A DNA stretch of 64,000 nt from Henckelia pumila (Eukaryota; Streptophyta; Magnoliopsida; Lamiales; Gesneriaceae): NCBI RefSeq assembly GCF_033568475.1, contig NC_133123.1, forward strand, positions 159,727,753-159,791,752. Reading direction: 5' to 3'. This document shows, piece after piece, positions 1 through 11,600 of this stretch. The position numbers were made by a program, and so were the translations under genes. A model generated the notes under the pieces. That model made no database searches, was not told the DNA's origin, and was given only the letters and a program-made list of their open reading frames with translations. How positions within the stretch are numbered: position 1 is the first letter of the stretch; every line of letters begins with the position of its first letter.

Positions 1-1228
1 AGAAGTTGACACGGTTGGTGGACAGCATAGCAAAACTCTGACCTACACTAGTAGTATATATAATGGCAAAAGAGCAAATACGAAGTTAATATGACAAACA
101 TGTTACATATATCAGTATTGAAATAAGTACCCCATGACCCGGTAGAAAGAAAATGTGGGGTAAACACGGTTCAAATCCATTCGATGTCTTGAAAGAAAAA
201 TTTATTTTGGAAGTGATCAGAGTATAATTAAAATTTGGGAGGTCGAAGTAATTTTTGAAAGACAAGGAGTCGTAATTGATTTGTCCTCAAACATCTACTT
301 TGAACGCATATAATCTATGATCGTATTCAGAGACACATCCGACAGAAATATCATCCTCTCCCAAACTAGTTGGGAGAAGTTTGCACACACATCCTTATAG
401 GAAAAATAAAAATAAATCGTTACATATCCCATGGTCTTGGAATGCATAAGTTTATACCCTATTGTTTCTTCTCGAGTTGTTTTCGTTTTTCACAAAACCA
501 TAGATGAAAAAGAGCAACCAGCCGGTGCAACTGTCGGCATACGTAAAGCAAATAACCACATTTTCAATAATATAAAATATAAAACATAGATTTCTTTTAA
601 ATATATGATAAACTTCATAAATCTTTTTTTTTTGAATCAAATAAACTTTATAAATTAATACTTCGATAATTCAAAAAAATTATCACTTCTTTTAAAAAAA
701 AACCTTCATACAACTTTGTTGTGTGATTTTATTACGATACACTATGTGATTCTTATTGAAACCATTACAATATACCATGAGTTAATTGCAACAACGTGTG
801 TATATTGAAAATATTTAACGCGCGGGTGGCCAACTATGGGCCGTCTAATACATAACGGTGGAACTTGGGGTATGATACCACGTTATAAATTAACTTGGAC
901 CCAACTCACCTCAAAAACTAGCTCAATAGAAAAGGTTTGCCCTTGAATATATAAAGAGCTTCCAAGTTAGTTAGTCAATCGATGTGAGACACAAACTAAA
1001 ACACCAACACCCCGTGTCACATCTCTTGCTGGGCATCATATGGGGCCCTAAGATGTTAGTATGAACATCTTTGAGGTATTTTAAACATCGTATTTTTTGA
1101 AATTCGAAAAGGTATGTGAAAAAATGATTGATGTGATATTCTACAATATGTTCATGTAAATATCTTGCAATGGCCACGAAATACCCATCATATCATACAT
1201 CATATAAAATATTATGTAATACGGATAC
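1..1228. other. AT-rich spacer without a recognised gene
   Basis: No open frame here has protein-like composition on either strand. Short frames near 452-640 and 971-1177 look like chance AT-rich frames. I see no repeat termini. The segment ends at the target duplication of the copia element. Confidence 0.6.
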
Positions 1229-1233
1229 AAAAG

Positions 1234-3074
1234 TGATGGAGAACGGCGATCAGATCAATCAGAATTGATACCCGGTGCAGCGGAAGTTTAAAAATTTTAT
1301 ATGGAACGATTCCATAATGGGTATCAAAACTTTACGATTAAATTGTGCGTGTAAAAATTAAATAACAATTATAAATTTTTACCTCCAATCTCGAATCGAG
1401 ATTATGGACACCAACAGATTGCTCTGCTCTTGTTGTATATCCCTGGAACTGATGGACGAACTGTTCTTCAATCAGGTCCACGAACGGATAATTAATCCTT
1501 CTGATAGATTGCACTAGAAAATCTATCAGAAGTTTCTACAAAGAGAATTAACGAATTTGATCCGTTAAACCAGACTGTAATTCAAAATTCACAGACTGGA
1601 TTTTTCCGAGCAGAGGGGAGGGGGGCGGCCACTGTCAGAGAAAAATACTAGGTTTTTCGAAAATTTGTGACCTGTTGTGTGTAATTTCTGTACTGCAATA
1701 ACTTATTTATAATGTAAGCCGCTAACAGCTTAGGACCCATTAGTCATAAGTTCAAGCCCGACAAGCAAAACCCGCATGTTCAGAAATTAATATAAAATTC
1801 ATCATGACTCCGATTGATAAACCGATTTCACCAATGTGCACAGAAACCATTTCTGCACCTTTTAAAGTCAAGATAAATTTTTCTGAATCCGAATTCAGTG
1901 ATTTCCAAAAATGCTCATCCCTATGTCATTTTAGGAAATCTTACTCCTCTACTCTTAAATAAGAAGTCCAACTTCTTTGTTCATTAAATTTAACTCTTTA
2001 AATTTAACTATCTCAACGGGGATTAAAAATCCATTACTCTGTGTGACCCTCAATGGTTCAGGGATACAGCTAGCCGTGGGCTCACAACTCCTTGTGACTC
2101 GGAACAACAATTTCCGACTTGCCCATCGAATCATGGTAAGAGCGCCTAGCAACATCGCCCCATGATTCCCTAGGTATCACTGATAGTGCCTGCAAGAACC
2201 AATAGATTTTGGTTAGCGTACAGTACGGTCCCTTCATCCATATATCCCGATCGAATCAACAACCATTGGTAAATCGAGAGTCGTTCGAGATTCGATAACT
2301 ATGCAATACATCTTGAAGATCAAATAGTGACATCGCATGTGCTACTAAGAAACCATTTCTTAAAACACATCATGTACTCTGGCCAGAGATTCGTCACACT
2401 AATATCTCCTCAGATCGCATAGGATATCCACACTCGCAAGTATGTGGTGAATCCTTGACAACAAAGCATCGACTCCTATATAAGTCGTAATTGTACCCAA
2501 TCTCGACACCTGATAACCCCAATAGAGTCGGTAAACGAGTCAAAGCACAGTACTAGCATATAGAGTCTCAATGATGTTTCAAGTAGTAAGGACTAATGGT
2601 GTACAACCAAAACCGCGGACTTTATCCACTCGATAACTGATAACCACTTGGAAAGTTCGGATAGGGTAGTTCGATCATTCATCGTATGAATATTCATTTG
2701 CATGCTTCGAACATCTCTATGTTCCTTACCAATGAAACGTGGTACTCTGCATCGCAAATGCTAGTCTCAAACTCGAGCGATCCTTATCCTTATTATCGGA
2801 CGGCTAAATCGACTAGGAACAGTTTAGAATACACAGTGACTATAAGATGTGTTTCATGATAGACATCTCCATGTTCTACCACATCTTACATACACTATAG
2901 TATATTCAAGGTCTTTATCAAAACAACAATAGTATATCACAATATAACAATATGAAGAAAGATAAAGTCATTGCCATTAATAAAAGTGTAAATTATATTA
3001 AACAAAAGATTGTTTATACAAAGAGTCATCAAAGCCCTTAGCTAAAGTTGGCTCACCGAGCACCCACTCTTTCA
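1234..3074 (-). repeat. 3' LTR of the copia element
   Basis: This 1841-bp LTR is nearly identical to 8694-10535. Its left edge (TGATGG) follows the AAAAG target duplication. Its right edge (TTTCA) abuts the purine-rich tract. The 62-66 aa frames inside it appear in both LTRs and show no protein family. Confidence 0.95.
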
Positions 3075-3091
3075 AACTCCCACTTGCCCTA
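3075..3091 (-). other. Polypurine tract of the copia element
   Basis: Read on the minus strand, the bases beside the LTR are AGTGGGAGTT, a short purine-rich run directly before the TG of the LTR. This is the expected plus-strand priming site. It sits next to the stop codon of pol. Confidence 0.7.
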
Positions 3092-6000
3092 AAGCCAACT
3101 AGTCATACTACGTAGACCCATTGCTTCGCGATGTTTGTCAAATAATGGTCCTGGAAAGGGCTTAGTAAGTGGATCAGCGATATTGTCTGCAGAGGCCACT
3201 CTTTCGACAGTGATGTCTCCTCTTTTCACGATCTCCCGAATGATGTGGTATTTCCTCAGTACATGTTTGGATCTTTGATGAGACCTTGGTTCCTTTTCCT
3301 GAGCAACGGCACCCGTATTGTCACAGTACACCGGGACTGGACCAACAACTTCAGGAATGACGCCCAACTCTTGGACGAAATTCCTCATCCAAACAGCCTC
3401 TTTAGCAGTAGCTGATGCTGCAATGTATTCTGCCTCAGTGGTGGAATCCGCTGTGGTGTCCTTCTTGGAACTCTTTCAAGAGACAGCACCGCCATTGAGC
3501 ATGAACACAAATCCAGAGGTTGACTTAGAGCCATCCACGTCACTTTGGAAGCTAGAGTCGGTATAGCCTTCCAATTTTAGTTCTCTTCCTCCATATACCA
3601 TGAACATATTCTTAGTCCTTCGTAAGTACTTAAGAATGTCCTTCACGGCTTTCCAATGCATTTGACCGGGATTAGCTTGATATCTGCTCGTGACACTCAG
3701 AGCAAATGCTACATCCGGTCTGGTAGATATCATCTCATACATGATACTACCTATGGCTGACGCATATGGTACATGTGTCATTTTCTCTATCTCTTCATCA
3801 GTCTTGGGACACATAGACTTGGATAGAGAAACTCCATGACACATGGGTAGATGTCCTCTCTTGGACCCATCCATTGAAAACCGTTTCAATATGGTGTCGA
3901 TGTAGGTTGATTGAGTGAGTCCTATCATTCTCTTAGAGCTATCTCTATAGATCTGTATCCCTAGAATATAGGATGCCTCACCCAAATCTTTCATCGAGAA
4001 TCTACCTGATAACCATATCTTTGTTGACTGCAACATCCCTACGTCATTCCCAATGAGTAGGATGTCATCAACATAAAGTACTAAGAATGTCACAGCATCC
4101 TTAACTACTTTTTTGTACACGCATGGTTCCTCCGGGTTCTTGATGAAACCAAAATCCTTTATTGTTTCATCAAATTTCTGGTTCCAACTTCTTGATGCTT
4201 GTTTTAGACCATAAATTGATCTCTGAAGCTTGCATACCTTATGCTCGCTTCCCATGGATGTGTACCCCTCAGGCTGCTTCATATAGATTTCTTCCTTAAT
4301 GTCTCCATTAAGAAAATCAGTCTTCACATCCATTTGCCATATCTCATAGTCATACCAAGCAGCTATGGCAATAAGGATTCTTATGGACTTGAACATTGCA
4401 ACTGGTGAAAAGGTTTCATCATAGTCAACTCCTTGTCTTTGAGTATAACCTTTCGCCACCAATTGCGCCTTGTAGGTCAATACCTTACCATCAGGCCCAA
4501 GCTTTCTCTTGTAGATCCATTTACACCCTATTGGAACAATTCCATCGGGAGGATCTACTAAAGACCAAACTTGGTTTGTATGCATCGAATCTATTTCCGA
4601 CTGCATAGCTTCAAGCCATAAATTTGAATCCGCATCAGAAATTGCTTCCTTGAAGTTTCTTGGATCACATCCAACATCGGGTTCATCTTGATCCCCTTCA
4701 AGAAGAAGACCATATCGAATAGGAGGTCTAGAAGTCCTCTCGGATCTTCTAGGTACAGGCGTGTCTATCAATAGTTCCTGAGGTGTAGGATCGTTATTTT
4801 GTATTTCGGGTTCTTCTCGAATTTCTTCGAGTTCCATCATCTCGCCTTTCTTATCCAATAAGAACTCCTTCTCCAAGAAGGTGGCATTCCTTGAAACAAA
4901 CACCTTTGTTTCAGCAGGCTAATATAAATAATATCCGATTGAATTCTTCGGATACCCTACAAAATAACATAAGGTGGATCGACTATCCAACTTATCTCCC
5001 ACTGTCTGCTTCACGTAAGCAGGACATCCCCAAATCCTCAAGTACGAATACTTAGGAGCTTTGCCATTCCATAACTCGTATGGTGTTTTGTCCACTGCTT
5101 TAGTGTGGACGTTGTTCAACAACAATACCGCCGTTTCAAGCGCATAGCCTCAAAACGAAGGTGGAAGCTCAGTGAAGCTCATCATGGATCGAACCATATC
5201 CAACAAAGTTCGATTACGACGCTCCGATACACCATTCAGCTGTGGTGTCATAGGAGGAGTCCACTGAGAGAGAATCCCATTCTCTTTCAGATAGTCCAAA
5301 AACTCGGTACTTAAGTATTCTCCACCTCGATCCGATCGAAGTGCTTTAATACTTTTACCTAGCTTGTTTTCTACTTCAGCCTTGAATTCTTTGAACTTTT
5401 CAAATGCTTCAGACTTATATTTCATTAAATATAAATACTCATACCTAGAATAATCATCAGTAAAGGTAATGAAGTAGGTGTGGCCATATTGAGTACCAAC
5501 TCTAAATGGACCACAAACATCTGTATGGATCAAATCCAAAAGATTTTGACTACGCTCAGGTTTCCCCTTAAAAGGAGATTTAGTCATTTTTCCTTTCATG
5601 CAGGATTCACAAGTAGGTAGAGAGTTAATATCAGACATATCAAACATGCCCTCTCCCACTAGCTTGTTCATCCTCCTTGAGGAAATATGACCTAGCCTAG
5701 CATGCCAAAGGTTTGCCGGGTTTTGGCTATCGATTTTCCTTTTGTTTGTTGTTGCCGGTTTATCAACATAATTTATTGAAACGTCTTTTAGTTTTAAGTT
5801 ATATAGATCATTTTCAAGTTGTCCATTTCCAATCAAACATTCATTCTTGTAAATATTGCAAATCCCATTCACAAAATTGCAAGAATAACCATATCTATCA
5901 AGCATAGAAACAGAAATAATGTTTTTAATCAAATCCGGAACAAATAAAACATCTCTCAAAAATAACTTAAAACCGTTCTGCAAAATTAAATAAATATCTC

Positions 6001-6445
6001 CCACAGCTTTAGCTTCAACTCTGGAACCATTTCCGAGCCTCAGCTGGGTCTCACCCATTCTAAGCCTGCGACTTCTTGTCATCACCTGCAAATCATTGCA
6101 AATATGAGATCCACATCCGGTATCCAATACCCAAGAAGTAGTATTAAGTGAAACATTTATTTCAATATAGAACATACCCTTCGCAGTTCGCAACTGCTCT
6201 AGATATTCCTTGCAGTTACGCTTCCAATGACCGGGCTTCTTGCTGTAATGACAAACATCCTTGGATTTTTCCATGTTTGAAGCCTTTGTCTTATACTTCT
6301 TCTCGGGTTCGATTTTCTTGGGTGGGGCAGAACGTTTCTTACCCTTTGTACTTGGCCCCTTCTTAGCAGAATAAGAGGAGCCCACCAAGAAAGCCGATTT
6401 ATCCTTCTTTAAAGTGGATTCATATGTCACAAGCATATTGACCAT
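3089..6445 (-). pseudogene. Copia pol (zinc knuckle, protease, integrase, RT, RNase H) with three in-frame stops
   Basis: One reading frame covers the whole region but is cut by stops at 5150-5152 (TGA), 4919-4921 (TAG) and 3476-3478 (TGA). The first and third sit where relatives have Trp (SF*GYALETA and AVS*KSSK), so TGG to TGA changes are likely. Domains in order: a zinc knuckle whose second Cys is Ser (CHYSKKPGHWKRNC), protease LDTGCGSHIC, the GAG-pre-integrase motif LWHARLGH, and an integrase core with HTDVCGPF, FTDDYSR and LRSDRGGEY. Then come the RT motifs QMDVKTDFLNG, QASRSWNQKF and YVDDILL, and RNase H with YTDSSFQSD and YCDNTGAVA. The catalytic residues visible are kept, so decay is recent. 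Gag lies in another frame just upstream. Confidence 0.95.
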
Positions 6446-6942
6446 CTCTTCAAGGGAGGTCTCACCAAATCAAGGGTTACTAACTTCTGTATGAGCCAAA
6501 TCACTCGTACCCCATGACCACGGACCGAAGTCCCTTCACGCATGCGACAAGTCATTAGCTCCTTTACAGTAGCGAACTTTTCAGCCCTCGATTGAGCCCC
6601 AAAAAGTTCCTTGAGTTGTACGTGAATGTCAGCAGCATTCACGGTGTCCTCAAATCGCCTCTGGAGTTCATCAGACATCGAGGCTTGCATATAGCATTTG
6701 GCCTTGATATCATGGTCCCACCATGTATCAAGTTTGGCTAACTCTTCCGGACTTATGTCAGCTGGTGCTTCCTTTGGAGGAGATTTTTCTAACACGTAGA
6801 GCATCTTCTCCGAAGTCAAGACAATCTTCAACTTACGGAACCATTCCGTATAGTTTGCGCCAGTCAATTTATTTTGTTCGAGGATCGAAAAAAGTGGATT
6901 ACGCGAATTCATCTTTATGAAATACTGAAAAGAAACAGACAA
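6427..6942 (-). pseudogene. Copia gag (UBN2-type), C-terminal part lost
   Basis: The frame encodes a capsid-like protein. The likely start is Met 11 of the frame (near 6912, MNSRNPLFSILEQNKLTG), which matches the usual copia gag opening. Motifs include NYTEWFRKLK and a conserved stretch around AKCYMQASM. After about residue 155 it stops matching gag and ends at 6427, while the zinc-knuckle segment continues in the pol frame from 6445. Relatives have roughly 50 more residues between these points, so I infer a small deletion that also shifted the frame. Confidence 0.85.
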
Positions 6943-8675
6943 ATATCAGTGATTGTTTAAGTAATTTACTAAGACATAAAATAGGCGAAATTTATTTTAT
7001 GAATCTCACTCCCACTATTTTAACGATTTCACTACCCTCTAGTGAAAACGGGAAACTATTTTCCTTAGTGAGAACATGGAGTCCAATTGACAAACTATGG
7101 TCCCGAATAATATCATCCAACCATAATTTTCAAAAGGTAGAGCCCAATTGCTTCCAAAGCAACCTCCACGTTTTTATCTCATGTCCAATAAGGGCCCAAT
7201 AATATGACGCCGTTTATTGTGACATGTCAAGATGACCCATCAATATTAAGTTGTGATGGACGGTCGCCATGTGGATCCCCCAATAATATGAGACGATCCC
7301 ATGGGAGTTCCACCCAACTTACAACATGTGTTGATCCAATGTACAGCTTTCCGACGAACGGGCCCCCCCAATAATATGAGCCGGACCGTATCCGCGGGTA
7401 GCATCTCATACATTGATCGTTGATGAAAGGTAGGAACATTTAAACAAATTTAAATTTCCTTTATTTATCTTGATATCAATTTTAAATCATATTTAAAATG
7501 AGGGATTTTAATTTTGAAAATTTGTCTCATTATTTTTAAAATTTTTTATGCTTGCCGGATTCACACAATTTTGTCTAAAACATGCATACAACAATAATAT
7601 CACATATTATATAGGATGATCGATTCCATTTTTAATCGACCCGTGGTTGTCAATCACGAGTCTTAGTCCAATCCTAGGTAATATGCAGTATGCAATGCAA
7701 TCCTATTACATTGTGCTTCCAATTTACATTTTTTCTGTCTTTATTGTCTGCTGGGCCCACCTCCGTCTTCAAATCTTCATCTCCCACTAAATCTAATGTA
7801 TTTACAATAAATAACAATGACAAGTAGGGGATACATTTTTAAGGGGTGGGAACGGGCCATAAACCAAGCCCACTTTTATTACATATGACAATTCATATTG
7901 GGCCATAAACCAGACCCATTAATAAATCCAACAACAATAAAAACAAATGTAAATTCCTAACATACACCTACAAAATTGGTCATGGCAATCGATCATCCTT
8001 ATCCAATAACATTTAATTCAAAATTAATTTATTTGATAACATGCAATGACAATTTAAATTTAAAAGGATAAAATCATATTTCATATATAAAATCTTATTT
8101 TACATACAAAATCATATTTTATCTTTTTATCAAATAAAATCATATTTTATCTATAAAATCCAATTTTATACATAAAATCATATTTTACTCAATATATCCA
8201 TAAGATCATATCTTATCATCAATTGTACCAAAAATAATTAATTTCAAAATTAAATTTAACGGATAAAATATTAAAATTTTCAAAAAATTCAAATTTATCC
8301 AAAAATCAATTTTAAAATTTTCGGACTCGAACAATTCGATCCGACGCCTCGTGGACCAATCAAAAACAATTTTCGATCGGACCAAAATAGAATTTTAACA
8401 TATTAAAATTTTAATTTAAAAATTAAAAATAATTTTTCGCGGGCCGCCCGGGACACTCCCGGGCTGCCCGCGCCCCAAAGGGGCTCGGGCCGGGCAGCCA
8501 GGCTGCCCCTAGGGCAGCGACGATCGCTGCCCCCCCCCCCCGGGCAGCGATCCAATCGCTGCCCGGGTTTTGCCCGAAAAAAAAAAATTTTATTTTTAAA
8601 ATATTTATTTTGTTTCAAAAACCGAGGCTTAAAAATTTTTGTACAATCGATTAATTTAATCGCTTGATCTGAGCA
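6943..8675 (-). other. Untranslated leader of the copia element
   Basis: About 1.7 kb separate the primer site from gag, as in BARE-type elements. No credible coding frame is present. Two structured zones stand out: a GC-rich chain of inverted repeats at 8438-8575, and three copies of CCCAATAATATGA about 87 bp apart (near 7194, 7278 and 7367). The rest is AT-rich with repeated AAATCATATTTTAT motifs near 8070-8220. Confidence 0.75.
8438..8575 (-). repeat. Chain of five inverted repeats (GC-rich stem-loops) in the copia leader
   Basis: Five consecutive inverted repeats occur in 121 bp: 8447-8463 (CCCGGG arms), 8472-8484 (GCCCC arms), 8492-8508 (GGGCAGCC arms), 8512-8532 (GGGCAGCGA arms) and 8539-8567 (13-base arms CCCGGGCAGCGAT). 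A run of 12 C lies at 8530-8541. Surrounding sequence is AT-rich, so the GC content is abrupt. In the transcript the chain starts about 110 nt after the primer site. Confidence 0.9.
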
Positions 8676-8692
8676 ACCTGGCTTTGATACCA
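8676..8692 (-). other. Primer binding site for tRNA-iMet
   Basis: On the minus strand the sequence is TGGTATCAAAGCCAGGT, one base after the LTR end. It matches the complement of the 3' end of initiator tRNA-Met (TGGTATCAGAGCC) with one mismatch. It fixes the element's orientation. Confidence 0.9.
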
Positions 8693-8693
8693 C

Positions 8694-10535
8694 TGATGGT
8701 GAACGACGATCAGATCAATCAGAATTGATACCCGGTGCAGCGGAAGTTTAAAAATTTTATATGGAACGATTCCATAATGGGTATCAAAACTTTACGATTA
8801 AATTGTGCGTGTAAAAATTAAATAACAATTATAAATTTTTACCTCCAATCTCGAATCGAGATTATGGACACCAACAGATTGCTCTGCTCTTGTTGTATAT
8901 CCCTGGAACTGATGGACGAACTGTTCTTCAATCAGGTCCACGAACGGATAATTAATCCTTCTGATAGATTGCACTAGAAAATCTATCAGAAGTTTCTACG
9001 AAGAGAATTAACGAATTTGATCCGTTAAACCAGACTGTAATTCAAAATTCACAGACTGGATTTTTCCGAGCAGAGGGGAGGGGGGCGGCCACTGTCAGAG
9101 AAAAATACTAGGTTTTTCGAAAATTTGTGACCTGTTGTGTGTAATTTCTGTACTGCAATAACTTATTTATAATGTAGGCCGCTAACAGCTTAGGGCCCAT
9201 TAGTCATAAGTTCAAGCCCGACAAGCAAAGCCCGCATGTTCAGAAATTAATATAAAATTCATCATGACTCCGATTGATAAACCAATTTCACCAATGTGCA
9301 CAGAAACCATTTCTGCACCTTTTAAAGTCAAGATAAATTTTTCTGAATCCGAATTCAGTGATTTCCAAAAATGCCCATCCCTATGTCATTTTAGAAAATC
9401 TTACTCCTCTACTCTTAAATAAGAAGTCCAACTTCTTTGTTCATTAAATTTAACTCTTTAAATTTAACTATCTCAACGGGGATTAAAAATCCATTACTCT
9501 GTGTGACCCTCAATGGTTCAGAGATACAGCTAGCCGTGGGCTCACAACTCCTTGTGACTCGGAACAACAATTTCCGACTTGCCCATCGAATCATGGTAAG
9601 AGCGCCTAGAAACATCGCCCCATGATTCCCTAGGTATCACTAATAGTGCCTGCAAGAACCAATAGATTTTGGTTAGCGTACAGTACGGTCCCTTCATCCA
9701 TATATCCCGATCGAATCAACAACCATTGGTAAATCGAGAATCGTTCGAGATTCGATAACTATGCAATACATCTTGAAGATCAAATAGTGACATCGCATGT
9801 GCTACTAAGAAACCATTTCTTAAAACACATCATGTACTCTGGCCAGAGATTCGTCACACTAATACCTCCTCAGATCGCATAGGATATCCACACTCGCAAG
9901 TATGTGGTGAATCCTTGACAACAAAGCATCGACTCCTATATGTGTCGTAACTGTACCCAATCTCGACACCTGATGACCCCAATAGAGTCGGTAAACGAGT
10001 CAAAGCACAGTACTAGCATATAGAGTCTCAATGATGTTTCAAGTAGTAAGGACTAATGGTGTACAACCAAAACCGCGGACTTTATCCACTCGATAACTGA
10101 TAACCACTTGGAAAGTCCGGATAGGGTAGTTCGATCATTAATCGTATGAATATCCATTTGCATGCTTCGAACATCTCTATGTTCCTTACCAATGAAACGT
10201 GGTACTCTGCATCGCAAATGCTAGTCTCAAACTCGAGCGATCCTTATCCTTATTATCGGACGGCTCAATCGACTAGGAACAGTTTAGAATACACAGTGAC
10301 TATAAGATGTGTTTCATGATAGACATCTCCATGTTCTACCACATCTTACATACACTATAGTATATTCAAGGTCTTTATCAAAACAACAATAGTATATCAC
10401 AATATAACAATATGAAGAAAGATAAAGTCATTGTCATTAATAAAAGTGTAAATTATATTAAACAAAAGATTGTTTATACAAAGAGTCATCAAAGCCCTTA
10501 GCCACAAGTTGGCTCACCGGGCACCCACTCTTTCA
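8694..10535 (-). repeat. 5' LTR of the copia element
   Basis: This 1842-bp LTR is nearly identical to 1234-3074. Its outer edge is followed by the AAAAG target duplication at 10536-10540. Its inner edge borders the primer site. Confidence 0.95.
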
Positions 10536-10846
10536 AAAAGTTGGTCTCTTGATATATATGACTCATTCATTGTTCATTTGTGTTTTGGTTACAAATTCGT
10601 TTCGACAATTATCATATTATCCTAGTCAACTGTAACACAATCACATGACCCCTATCAATTTTGATAATCATCACATTACCAAAATTTACGAACTATAATA
10701 TATAAATGTATATGATCGTATTCCACGAAAAAAATTATAAAAATACAAATATTTTATTAACTAAATACATATTAATTAAGTCAAACGGACTAACAAAAAA
10801 CTATGAAAAAAGACTGTGCATACATACAACACCTGCATCATTATAT

Positions 10847-10847
<1 letters not shown>

Positions 10848-10886
<39 letters not shown>

Positions 10887-11192
10887 TTCTTTTATGGTGT
10901 CCAACACTATATGCCCACTTTATGCCCACCATGTACAATAGATGAGTTGACCGGTACAATAGATGAGTTGACTTGTACATGGTGGGCATGAAGTGAGCAT
11001 ATAATGTTGGGCACCATAGAAGAACTATATATATATATTATATGCCCAACATTATATGCCCACTTCATGCCCACTATGTACAATAGATGAGTTGACCGGT
11101 ACAATAGATGAGTTGACTTGTACATGATGGACATGAAGTGTGCATATAGTGTTGGACACCATAAAAGAACTCTATATATATATATATATAAT
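10848..11192. mobile_element. Tandem hairpin MITEs inside a (TA)n microsatellite
   Basis: A TA run precedes an inverted-repeat unit (10883-11026) whose arms start AGAGTTCTTTTATGG and carry two TGCCCAC motifs. A second, related unit (11041-11173) follows after a short TA tract, and a further TA run closes the array. The outer ends 10883 and 11173 form an inverted repeat of about 60 bp with few mismatches. Each unit has a centre with two direct copies of ACAATAGATGAGTTGAC. No coding capacity. The lack of a target duplication beyond TA repeats fits microsatellite-targeted elements. Confidence 0.85.
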
Positions 11193-11379
11193 ATACTTAT
11201 ATAATTAATTGAGACATTAACTGCTTCATTGTATTTGGATTAAAATGTGTTAGTTCTTCGATTTTCTATGCAAAAAAAATGCACATGGGGGGTTGGTGCT
11301 GAGGTCTCTCTCAAGCAATAATGCCCACAGGTGTCTTGTAATATATCTTGGCTTGTATGCAAATTCAATAAATATTTTG

Positions 11380-11410
<31 letters not shown>

Positions 11411-11600
11411 ACATTTTAACTTATTGGGACCCATTTTCATTGGAAGGATCGTGTCTATCAATCAATAATTAATATGTTTTCGTTCCATTTAATATTAATA
11501 TTACATCTTGTGTCAAAATATGAACAATGCATATTCTCCAAATAAAATCTAATAATATTTTATCAATTATAGAGAAAAACTACTTCATAACCACAAATGA
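11193..11600. other. AT-rich spacer with a (TA)n(TG)n microsatellite
   Basis: A TA/TG dinucleotide run lies at about 11380-11410. I see no gene or element boundary in the rest. Confidence 0.5.

Larger units (their letters stand above)
1229..10540 (-). mobile_element. Complete Ty1/copia LTR retrotransposon (BARE/Angela-like layout), defective
   Basis: The element has two direct LTRs (1234-3074 and 8694-10535), each TG...CA on both strands. It is flanked by perfect 5-bp target duplications AAAAG at 1229-1233 and 10536-10540. Transcription runs on the minus strand, so the right LTR is the 5' LTR. In order come an initiator-Met primer site (8676-8692), a leader of about 1.7 kb, gag (from about 6912), protease, integrase, reverse transcriptase and RNase H, which is copia order, and a purine-rich tract beside the left LTR. 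I counted about 27 differences between the LTRs (about 98.5% identity), so insertion was recent. Yet gag and pol are out of frame and pol has three in-frame stops, so this copy cannot encode its own proteins. LTR and leader lengths resemble the BARE/Angela lineage; that assignment is inference. Confidence 0.95.

Noticed and set aside
8438..8575. GC-rich patch as a CpG island or gene start
   Set aside because: It lies inside the leader of a retrotransposon and consists of inverted repeats; the 96-aa frame across it has low-complexity composition.
1955..9625. 62-66 aa frames present in both copia LTRs
   Set aside because: They occur on opposite strands of the same LTR segment and match no copia protein.
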